Shown in pieces: positions 58,801 to 64,000 of a DNA stretch of 64,000 bases. The position numbers and the translations under genes were made by a program. Origin of the DNA: Vibrio sp. SS-MA-C1-2. GTDB lineage: Bacteria > Pseudomonadota > Gammaproteobacteria > Enterobacterales > Vibrionaceae. Numbering within the stretch: position 1 is the stretch's first letter; each line of letters begins with the position of its first letter. The notes beneath the pieces were generated by a model. That model did no database searches. It was not told the DNA's origin and worked only from the letters and a program-made list of their open reading frames with translations. The stretch covers positions 1 through 64,000 of the forward strand of contig NZ_CP090982.1 of NCBI RefSeq assembly GCF_021513135.1, read 5' to 3'.

Positions 58801-59136
58801 TCAAATTAAAGAATCTCTATTTTTAATCTTATCAATAATTAAATATATTAATATTAAAAAAAAGACAGACATTAATGCAAGGTTATAAGGGTTATTATTT
58901 AAGTTGAACTTAAACAATAAGTGTAATTCATAAGCAAGTTTTAATGTTAATGAGGCAATAGAGATTATAACAAGCTTGATCCTATTAGTAATGATGATAA
59001 ATGTCATTAAGACCAATATAGCTAATATTTCAATGGTGAAATAAACTGGTTCTAACCGAATATCTCCAAAGTTACTCAATCCCCAAACAGCTACATTTAT
59101 AGCTATTAATACTTTGCTATCCTTTTCCATGCTCAC
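58801..59136 (-). CDS. Hypothetical multi-pass membrane protein (111 residues)
   Basis: The product has about four hydrophobic helices: VLIAINVAVWGLSNFGDIRL, FTIEILAILVLMTFIIITN, VIISIASLTLKLAYELHLLF and LALMSVFFLILIYLIIDKIK. It has a short basic C-terminal tail (KNRDSLI). The usable starts are ATG at 59136 and ATG two codons further. No family is recognised. Base composition is very AT-rich, like the rest of the 58.5-60.8 kb segment, which hints at separate origin. Confidence 0.55.
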   Translation of the reverse strand: MSMEKDSKVLIAINVAVWGLSNFGDIRLEPVYFTIEILAILVLMTFIIITNRIKLVIISIASLTLKLAYELHLLFKFNLNNNPYNLALMSVFFLILIYLIIDKIKNRDSLI

Positions 59137-59324
59137 TCATTATTTATTAATCACTTTTTGACAATTATATGGCAAATGATAACTAATTGTATATGAAAAG
59201 ATTCAGTTTTGAGACTTAGTTACTATAGTTACGTTGTGTTTTTGAGTATTCCGTCTATTCTTAAAGAAGAAGGAAAAAGGAGGATAGGAAATAACCGAAT
59301 ATGAATTAAATAATGTGAGTATAT

Positions 59325-59450
59325 ATGAAAAATATATTTCGAAAGTTACAAGGTTTATTTGGTCCGACATTAGCTCAAAAGAAGCGCAATGCCTTGTTAA
59401 ATAAAATGCAATTTGCTATGACACAACAACAAGAGGAGTTTTATGAGTAA
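59325..59450 (+). CDS. 41-residue basic amphipathic small protein
   Basis: The frame runs from ATG 59325 to TAA 59448-59450. The product begins MKNIFRKLQGLFGPTLAQKK, is basic in the first half and ends in Gln/Glu (QQQEEFYE), so it could form an amphipathic helix. Its last eight bases overlap the start of the next small gene (ATGAGTAA), the usual sign of translational coupling. No family is recognised. The tight overlap is the best evidence that both are real. Confidence 0.5.
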   Translation: MKNIFRKLQGLFGPTLAQKKRNALLNKMQFAMTQQQEEFYE

Positions 59451-59535
59451 GCATATTTATGTAGAGCTTTTATTAGCCATTATAGCTTGGGTCGGTATTT
59501 TATATTGGCTAAATACATATCTGGAGCTGACTTAA
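59443..59535 (+). CDS. 30-residue single-pass membrane peptide
   Basis: The frame starts at ATG 59443, inside the end of the 41-residue gene, with GAGGAG just upstream. It encodes MSKHIYVELLLAIIAWVGIL and then YWLNTYLELT. This is one membrane helix with short tails, the size of the accessory subunits found with respiratory enzymes or of small membrane regulators. No partner complex is encoded nearby, so the function is unknown. Confidence 0.5.
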   Translation: MSKHIYVELLLAIIAWVGILYWLNTYLELT

Positions 59536-59660
59536 TTACTTTTACTCAATATGGTAGCTAGCCATCAATTAGTACTAATCAATGCAGAGGGAGCCTGCTA
59601 TGAGTGAGCCCGCTCCATAAGATGTTCACTCAACATTTAACCAATATGAGATATTGAAAA

Positions 59661-59987
59661 TTGATAAATTTAACTGAATTAAAAAAATATTTCTCTGATG
59701 AAGCAATACAAGAATTATTTCAAATCTATTTAGATAGTTATGGAGATATAGGAAAAGATTTTATTTATCTTTATGATGAAGGTGATGTCATTAAACTATC
59801 ACAACTTTCTCATAAACTATATGGTGCATTAGTACAATTAGAAGAAGTTGATATTATTGATACACTAAAAGCATTATCAACATTTGATGTTGATTTGGAA
59901 ACGAAATCCCTTTCTTATATGGAAGGTATTGATAAGCACTTAACTAGCATAAATGGTCAAATGAGTAGTTTTATTAACAAGAAATAA
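59661..59987 (+). CDS. HPt-domain-like protein
   Basis: The frame starts at TTG 59661 and gives MINLTELKKYFSDEAIQELF. The ribosome-binding site is weak. The 108-residue, helical protein has LSQLSHKLYGALVQLEEVDI, which fits the HPt phospho-acceptor motif, with the His of SHKLYG as the likely site. Its N-terminus and core resemble the broken HPt gene at 56690, so the two are probably paralogues. It could serve as the phosphotransfer step for a hybrid kinase. No kinase is adjacent apart from the broken one at 49076. Confidence 0.55.
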   Translation: MINLTELKKYFSDEAIQELFQIYLDSYGDIGKDFIYLYDEGDVIKLSQLSHKLYGALVQLEEVDIIDTLKALSTFDVDLETKSLSYMEGIDKHLTSINGQMSSFINKK

Positions 59988-60237
59988 CATCGTAAACGTC
60001 ACGACATTCTTTTTCTAATATACTGACTCCTTCATTGAAGTTTGTTGTATTTAAAGAAATATTGATTGAAACACCAGAAACAATAATATTGGTGTACATA
60101 TGTAAAAAATCATTAACACCATCAACGGTTAGATTAACAGCATCTAATTGAGGATAGTTCTTTATCTCCGTTTTAATTTTATTTAATAGAAGAATGTTCT
60201 CATATGTTAATGGATAATTCTTTATTTCTACATTCAT
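59974..60237 (-). CDS. Hypothetical protein (87 residues), convergent with the HPt gene
   Basis: ATG 60235-60237 is preceded on the minus strand by AAGGGTTAACAA, a good ribosome-binding site. The protein alternates strands and helices (MNVEIKNYPLTYENILLLNK, YTNIIVSGVSINISLN, VSILEKECRDVYDVI). The order beta-helix-beta-beta-beta-helix resembles ribosome-hibernation (HPF/RaiA) proteins in outline only. I do not claim membership. Its 3' end overlaps the 3' end of the HPt-like gene by 14 bases. Confidence 0.5.
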   Translation of the reverse strand: MNVEIKNYPLTYENILLLNKIKTEIKNYPQLDAVNLTVDGVNDFLHMYTNIIVSGVSINISLNTTNFNEGVSILEKECRDVYDVISC

Positions 60238-60457
60238 TTGTTAACCCTTGTGGAAATGTTCAACTATTATTTTCATACTACTCTATAACAAATGAGTCTT
60301 TATTTCCTTAATGAAATAGCATTATTTTTGGATTCTAATATTACTACTTAATATAATTGGAAAAGTATATTCCGATTATAATCTTTAGAAACTCTTTTCA
60401 AAATAATATCAATCTTCTATTGTTGTGATTAGAAAACAAATACAATAGAGGTAATTC

Positions 60458-60745
60458 ATGTTTAATATTCACTCTACAGATATTGAGTTTAGCCCTTCGC
60501 TTGAAAGGTTTATATATCGTCAATATGAACAGATATCAAAAAATAAAATAATAAATAATGCTTCAGCGTTAGATATATCCATTATTAAAGATAAATTTAA
60601 ATATAAAGTAACACTGAAACTTTCTTTAGCCTCAAGTTGTTATTATTTCACTGAACTTTCTTCGAGTTTGAAGTTATCTATCGCAGATGTTTTTGATGAG
60701 TTATCAACCACCCTCAACTTATCATCAACAAGACAGCCAGCCTAA
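60458..60745 (+). CDS. Possible HPF/RaiA-like ribosome-associated protein
   Basis: The 95-residue protein has AGAGG eight bases before ATG 60458. It begins FNIHSTDIEFSPSLERFIYR, which fits the HPF/RaiA opening (a strand, then an xHxxxxTPALRExIxxK-like helix). It continues with LDISIIKDKFKYKVTLKLSL, two strands, and ends in a helix (SIADVFDELSTTLNLSS). Such proteins bind the ribosomal decoding centre in stationary phase. The basic residues typical of true HPF are sparse, so this is a fold-level guess. It could equally be an unrelated small alpha/beta protein. Confidence 0.4.
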   Translation: MFNIHSTDIEFSPSLERFIYRQYEQISKNKIINNASALDISIIKDKFKYKVTLKLSLASSCYYFTELSSSLKLSIADVFDELSTTLNLSSTRQPA

Positions 60746-60763
60746 TCAATCTTTACATCCCTC

Positions 60764-60800
60764 TGTCATATAAAAGATATGTGACAGGGTCACTTGATTT
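60764..60800 (+). terminator. Imperfect hairpin after the HPF-like gene, with GTGACAGGGTCAC dyad
   Basis: CCCTCTGTCATAT and ATATGTGACAGGG can pair with small bulges. The right arm runs into GTGACAGGGTCAC (60781-60793), followed by TTGATTTTT. It may be the terminator of the gene at 60458. The dyad also resembles the one at 60871-60883 near the recombinase gene. Confidence 0.4.
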
Positions 60801-60862
60801 TTATTAAATACAAATTGAATAGAGGTTACGATGACAAACTTTAACGGTACCCTTTTCACACA

Positions 60863-60897
60863 ACGATAAAGTGACATTGTCACATGATAATTATCGT
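60863..60897. promoter_or_regulatory. Nested dyad upstream of the tyrosine recombinase
   Basis: ACGATAA (60863-60869) and TTATCGT (60891-60897) enclose GTGACATTGTCAC (60871-60883), itself a palindrome with a one-base centre. The whole could be a protein-binding site, a hairpin or a recombination core site. It stands about 165 bp before the recombinase start. Confidence 0.45.
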
Positions 60898-60971
60898 GAT
60901 ATATCCCCTTGCATTTCTATTATAATTTTTTTAAAAATTGATAATTATACAAATCAATTTTCAATGAGTTG

Positions 60972-60980
60972 TGCTATAAT
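60972..60980 (+). promoter_or_regulatory. Extended -10 promoter before the recombinase
   Basis: TGCTATAAT has the extended -10 form TGnTATAAT. It lies about 80 bp upstream of the recombinase ATG, with no strong -35 box, which extended -10 promoters can do without. Confidence 0.4.
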
Positions 60981-61060
60981 AATAAAATCAATCACTTACG
61001 AGGTCATTAGTTAGTAATGGGTTGGGGTATACCTAATTGTTAATAAAATGTTAAACCAAG

Positions 61061-61807
61061 ATGAGCTACATTAAAGTAAAAAATCCGGTACAACCGATAA
61101 AGACAGAATCTAAAGCACCCGATCGTATTGAGGATACATTGGTCATTCTTGATTGTGTCCGTAAACTCGACCCCTATGCAGCTGTTATGCTAGAAATGCA
61201 GTATGTAACTGGATTACGCTTTTCTGATGTTCGTACTTTAACGTTTAATGATTTTGAAGATAGGTTTGGTCCGAAGTCGTCATTTACTGTTATTCAGAAC
61301 AAAATTTTTAATTCATCGATGACCCGCTTAAATACGGCTAATAAACGTCGAAGTGCGTCAGGGGAACCTGTTCTCTCAGAGAAGGCAATGGAAGCAAGAG
61401 CGGCTCGTAAAGCCAAGGTGGAAATAATTATTACACCTTACATGCGTGACATTGTAACGTATTGTGATAAATATCAGGGACTCAATCAGTATAGTGATGG
61501 TGTCTTACTGTTTGCTTCACCACATAAGCGTAGTCGTGGCGCGCCTTACCGCACAGAGTATGTGAATAAATTGCTCAAAAGTCCCGAACTTACCGAGTTA
61601 TTGCGTAAAGCCAGTCCAAATCTGACAAACCGTAATCTTGGCACGCATAGTTTTCGCCGCGCTTTTGGTACTGAGCTTCTGCATAAAGGAGCGAATGTGA
61701 AGCTGATCATGGAGTTGCTTGGCCAATCATCGCTGGAATCAACAGCTAAATATCTGCAGAACAGCCAAGAGCAGAAGACGCACTTCTTAGAGCAAATTGG
61801 TCATTAA
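61061..61807 (+). CDS. Short tyrosine recombinase (integrase family)
   Basis: The 248-residue protein is almost all catalytic domain. The catalytic residues are Arg53 in VTGLRFSDVRTL, the HxxR pair His196/Arg199 in GTHSFRRAFGTELL and the nucleophile Tyr231 in STAKYLQ. At the position often occupied by a second His there is Gln222 (LLGQSS). The N-terminal DNA-binding (SAM-like) domain of phage integrases and XerC/D is missing or reduced to about 25 residues. The gene stands alone, with dyads of the GTGAC...GTCAC type upstream and a large palindrome downstream. It could resolve plasmid multimers or move an element. No excisionase gene is adjacent. The start has a poor ribosome-binding site. Confidence 0.88.
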   Translation: MSYIKVKNPVQPIKTESKAPDRIEDTLVILDCVRKLDPYAAVMLEMQYVTGLRFSDVRTLTFNDFEDRFGPKSSFTVIQNKIFNSSMTRLNTANKRRSASGEPVLSEKAMEARAARKAKVEIIITPYMRDIVTYCDKYQGLNQYSDGVLLFASPHKRSRGAPYRTEYVNKLLKSPELTELLRKASPNLTNRNLGTHSFRRAFGTELLHKGANVKLIMELLGQSSLESTAKYLQNSQEQKTHFLEQIGH

Positions 61808-61811
61808 TAGC

Positions 61812-61856
61812 GTGACATTTTATGGTGTTTTTTTCTAATACACCATAAAATGTCAC
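61812..61856. terminator. 17-bp perfect inverted repeat between convergent genes
   Basis: GTGACATTTTATGGTGT (61812-61828) pairs perfectly with ACACCATAAAATGTCAC (61840-61856) around an 11-base T-rich loop. It follows the recombinase stop by five bases and covers the stop of the convergent small gene. It can serve as a terminator in both directions. Its GTGACA tips match the dyads upstream of the recombinase. Confidence 0.75.
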
Positions 61857-62032
61857 TGCTTAACAAATGCTGATTCAGGCTTGAGTTGTATCTTATAGAA
61901 CGGCTTCTTACTGTTATCATTTAGTTTGATTAATACAGAATATTCATCAATTTCTTCTAAAAATTGACCTATTTTTCTTCCACCAATAAATACCGCTTCG
62001 TTCTCTTTAAATGTATGAAAATCAATCATCAT
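61853..62032 (-). CDS. 59-residue small protein
   Basis: The start is ATG 62030-62032 (or the next ATG), preceded by AGGAG. It encodes MMIDFHTFKENEAVFIGGRK and a basic second half (NDNSKKPFYKIQLKPES). It looks like a small beta-rich protein (VFIGGRKIGQFLEEIDEYSV). No family is recognised. The start lies within the end of the upstream frame at 62022-62270, so the pair is probably translationally coupled. The stop codon falls in the palindrome shared with the recombinase gene. Confidence 0.55.
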   Translation of the reverse strand: MMIDFHTFKENEAVFIGGRKIGQFLEEIDEYSVLIKLNDNSKKPFYKIQLKPESAFVKQ

Positions 62033-62270
62033 TAGCTCCTTTGTCTATATTGGTCACTATATATCGCTGCTCGCTATCCGTCACAGATAACCAAGCAAAA
62101 GTATTCTGACAAAACAATCGCTCTATTTTCATCTCCTCGCTTCGACAATATTGCAATAGAGTCAAAATGAAATGAGAACTTGGAATTACCCCATCTTGGC
62201 CTTTCTCAACTATATAAACCTCGATTATGAATATGTCCTCTTTTTTCAGGCTATTTTTATAATAACCTGG
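62022..62270 (-). CDS. Possible coupled small protein, start uncertain
   Basis: The minus-strand frame is open from after a stop at 62271-62273 to the TGA at 62022. It reads KKEDIFIIEVYIVEKGQDGV, then LQYCRSEEMKIERLFCQNTF and ends IVTNIDKGANDD. Its end overlaps the start of the 59-residue gene by 11 bases. The first ATG is late (36 residues from the end), so a CTG or other non-standard start, or a lost upstream part, would be needed. No family is recognised. Confidence 0.35.
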   Translation of the reverse strand, partial: PGYYKNSLKKEDIFIIEVYIVEKGQDGVIPSSHFILTLLQYCRSEEMKIERLFCQNTFAWLSVTDSEQRYIVTNIDKGANDD

Positions 62271-62273
62271 TTA

Positions 62274-62632
62274 TAAGATGAAATTATAAATTTAAAAAAT
62301 CAGAACGTTTTAGTCCTATTAGAATGCATTTGGGTATCATTTATTTGTCATAATTACTGTATTCATCCGTGAAATGACTCGCTCGGCCTTGCCGAAGGTC
62401 AATCTTCACAAACTGTTGTGGCTGCAGCTAACTGTCATCGAGACTAAATATCTCGCCATCCGTCGCACTGCGACACAAATTAGTGCTTTTGGCTCTAACT
62501 AACCGAACTCTACATGCTGGCTTCTCGCTGGTATTTAACGTTTTCTTTTTTAAAACCCAAAAACTCCTGCATTTTTAAAATATGCTTAATGGTATGTGTT
62601 TAAATTGTGGTCAGTTCAATGAGGATGCGATC
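62274..62632. other. Intergenic region with a GC-richer, structured core
   Basis: This interval carries no supported gene. The part at about 62385-62545 is richer in G and C than its surroundings. It has short hairpins (CGGCCTTGCCG near 62393 and GTCGCACTGCGAC near 62462). It could be a small RNA, a recombination site or the remnant of a repeat, and I cannot decide which. Confidence 0.3.
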
Positions 62633-63571
62633 ATGAAAAAATCAATTTTTGTAATTTCACTAACACTGTTACTAACGGCTTGCTCTAGCACCAGTGACAA
62701 AAACACCATCACTGGTGATGAATCAATGGCAATGAAAGTCGCTAAGTCTGCGTTTGCTGCACATTGTTTCCAAGATGCTTCTGCACCTAAATCCACTGTT
62801 AACGATATCGGTGGTCTTGGTTATACCGCGAATATCGCATCAGGTGTCGCGTTCCTTAACAATGGTTGGCTACTTGGGCTTAATAATGCGCTATCGGCTG
62901 ATGATAAGTGTGGAACGAAAACAGGTCTTCATGTGGCTTACCTAGATGCTGATGTATGGGCAGATAAGCCAAATGATGAAATTTCTCAATACCTATTTGA
63001 TACGATGGTGGCATTAAATCCAGTTACGGATGAAATGAAGCAGCGTGCGAATAAAGAATTGGGTTATGAGTTTGTCTCTGATGAACTGAAATTTGTTGGT
63101 AATAAGAAGTGGGGATTAATTGAAGGGTATGAGGTTGTTGTACCTAAAAGTAATCCATTAAGGAATAAACGTGTCCCTGATATTTCATATTACAATGGAA
63201 AGACTTATTTTGTATATGATATGTTAATCTCTGCGACAGTAAAGAAACAATTAATTGTAAACACTGAGCTTAACTCTTTATTACAAATTAAGAATATTCT
63301 TCCAGTGCGTTTTCACTTTTCTTATAGTCTCTCTGGTACAAATACTAAAGAAAGACACCTTGATTTAAATTACCCCAAAAATATAGCTTATATAATGCCG
63401 TATCAATTTGCGTCCTTTAACGCATCGAGAGAGTACAAGTTATATTACCCAAAGGTTTCTTCTGTGCGCTTTATGGATGAGATCTATTTCTTTGTCAAAC
63501 CCATTGACGGCAAAGAAGTAAAAGTACCGTATGATTCGCCTGAATTAGATAGGTATTACAAACCTAAATAA
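62633..63571 (+). CDS. Hypothetical lipoprotein (312 residues)
   Basis: I chose ATG 62633, with GAGGA upstream, since it gives a lipoprotein signal (MKKSIFVISLTLLLTAC, cysteine 17). The frame could start 17 codons earlier without family support. The mature protein begins with a Ser/Thr linker. It then has a helix (DESMAMKVAKSAFAAHCFQD), a region rich in aromatic residues (NNGWLLGLNNALSADDKCGT) and a beta-rich second half (YNGKTYFVYDMLISATVKKQ). I do not recognise the family. It is a single gene that ends at a strong palindromic terminator. Confidence 0.75.
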   Translation: MKKSIFVISLTLLLTACSSTSDKNTITGDESMAMKVAKSAFAAHCFQDASAPKSTVNDIGGLGYTANIASGVAFLNNGWLLGLNNALSADDKCGTKTGLHVAYLDADVWADKPNDEISQYLFDTMVALNPVTDEMKQRANKELGYEFVSDELKFVGNKKWGLIEGYEVVVPKSNPLRNKRVPDISYYNGKTYFVYDMLISATVKKQLIVNTELNSLLQIKNILPVRFHFSYSLSGTNTKERHLDLNYPKNIAYIMPYQFASFNASREYKLYYPKVSSVRFMDEIYFFVKPIDGKEVKVPYDSPELDRYYKPK

Positions 63572-63576
63572 ACCCC

Positions 63577-63608
63577 AAAAAAAGAGGCTTTTAAAAGCCT
63601 CTTTTTTT
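63577..63608. terminator. 32-bp perfect palindromic terminator
   Basis: The sequence is a perfect 32-bp palindrome centred between 63592 and 63593, with arms ending AGAGGCTTTT and AAAAGCCTCT and flanking A and T runs. It lies between two convergent genes and can terminate both. Confidence 0.92.
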
Positions 63609-63611
63609 CAC

Positions 63612-63995
63612 CTAATCTTCTATTAATCTCAATGGCGAACCACATATTGCAGGTCGCGGTACAACCGAGCAGTCTAAGTTATCCTCACGTTGTAGATGAT
63701 TTTGACGATCATTAATGTGCGTTGGAATGTCTGCTTCTTGAAACCTTTCCTCTTGCAATTCGACTGGGTTAAGTGCCTCATCATTATTTGACATCCAAGG
63801 TTGATGTGAGAGTGTATCAAGATCTAAATCACTATGTTCAACGGCAAGACCACTGGCCATAATCATCTCCTCCCACTCACTGAAATCAATCTGTGACCAA
63901 TCCAGTTCGGCTACATCTTCTATTGTCATACCATAACACTGACCGTTTTCAGGGTCGAGTTGATGTCCAAGAAGCTGTGCTGCTTGTTCCATCAC
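63612..63995 (-). CDS. Acidic hypothetical protein, possibly cut by the window edge
   Basis: The 127-residue frame starts at ATG 63993-63995, five bases from the window end, so the true start may lie outside. It is acidic and Trp-rich (VAELDWSQIDFSEWEEMIMA). Near the N-terminus is LLGHQLDPENGQCYGMTIED. The NGQCYGM pattern recalls the Cys-containing segment at the start of some bacterial effector and papain-like protease families, but no catalytic His or Asp context can be shown. The rest is low in family signal. It converges with the lipoprotein gene. Confidence 0.5.
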   Translation of the reverse strand: MMEQAAQLLGHQLDPENGQCYGMTIEDVAELDWSQIDFSEWEEMIMASGLAVEHSDLDLDTLSHQPWMSNNDEALNPVELQEERFQEADIPTHINDRQNHLQREDNLDCSVVPRPAICGSPLRLIED

Positions 63996-64000
63996 AATCC

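Noticed and set aside
60831-60869. 12-codon frame MTNFNGTLFTQR with a leader like that of the HPF-like gene (AATAGAGGT)
   Set aside because: It has a plausible ribosome-binding site but is too short to support as a gene. Its end overlaps the nested dyad, so it is more likely chance, or at most a leader peptide.
61061-61807. XerC/XerD or integron integrase identity for the recombinase
   Set aside because: The protein is about 50 residues shorter than Xer proteins, lacks the N-terminal domain and has Gln instead of His at residue 222, so a more specific name is not justified.
62385-62545. Possible integron attC site
   Set aside because: I could not find the paired RYYYAAC and GTTRRRY core sites in the right arrangement. 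The nearby recombinase also lacks any integron-specific insert that I can recognise.
1-64000. tRNA, rRNA or other standard RNA genes
   Set aside because: No cloverleaf-like segment with TTCRANY-type arms or rRNA signature was noticed on either strand. A covariance-model scan would be needed to be certain.

Overview
The window reads as Vibrionaceae DNA, most like an Aliivibrio. It is AT-rich and carries NhaB, an RND efflux operon, a BirA-regulated biotin uptake operon and a very long cadherin-like adhesin with its own type I secretion genes. Insertion-sequence load and gene decay are both heavy. I count remnants or copies of at least eight elements: IS66, two different IS3-type, ISAs1, two IS30 copies, ISL3, IS630, IS1-like and IS6-like. 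Many genes are broken by frameshifts. This pattern resembles the fish pathogen Aliivibrio salmonicida, but the species is an inference from gene content.

Layout. 1-4928 is an insertion-sequence pile-up: an intact IS66 element sits inside an IS3-type orfA with an exact 8-bp target duplication, followed by ISAs1 and IS30. 5103-11542 is a tripartite RND efflux operon (lipoprotein adaptor, frameshifted pump, outer-membrane factor), bracketed by two copies of a 95-bp dispersed repeat. 11.6-16 kb holds a small membrane protein, nhaB, a frameshifted potassium-channel gene, a dead ISL3 element and two more repeat copies. 16.1-21.8 kb has a LysR regulator, two small genes, IS630 and IS3 remnants fused to a truncated LysR gene, an iron/2-oxoglutarate dioxygenase, a DCC-family protein and a DUF1284 protein. 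21.8-23.8 kb is bioY-bioM-bioN with a BirA operator.

24.2-57 kb is the most striking part. A single adhesin gene of about 23.2 kb (about 7,700 codons) reads leftwards. It is built from roughly sixty ~95-residue cadherin-like repeats plus lectin-like and other inserted domains, and includes seven near-identical 858-bp units. Divergent from it is a rightward operon: HlyD-type adaptor, membrane hybrid histidine kinase, TolC-like protein, two type I secretion ABC proteins and a histidine phosphotransfer (HPt) protein. The gene set suggests a secretion machine with a built-in phosphorelay that exports or displays the giant adhesin. In this sequence the operon and both ends of the adhesin are full of frameshifts, while the central 19.8 kb of the adhesin is one open frame.

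57.1-58.5 kb is another nest of dead elements (IS30 in IS1, next to an IS6-like remnant). 58.5-62.3 kb looks like an accessory module of small genes: a second HPt protein, a possible ribosome-hibernation-like protein, tiny overlapping membrane genes and a short tyrosine recombinase surrounded by GTGAC...GTCAC dyads. 62.6-64 kb holds a lipoprotein gene and a convergent acidic protein sharing a 32-bp palindromic terminator. No tRNA, rRNA or CRISPR array was seen.
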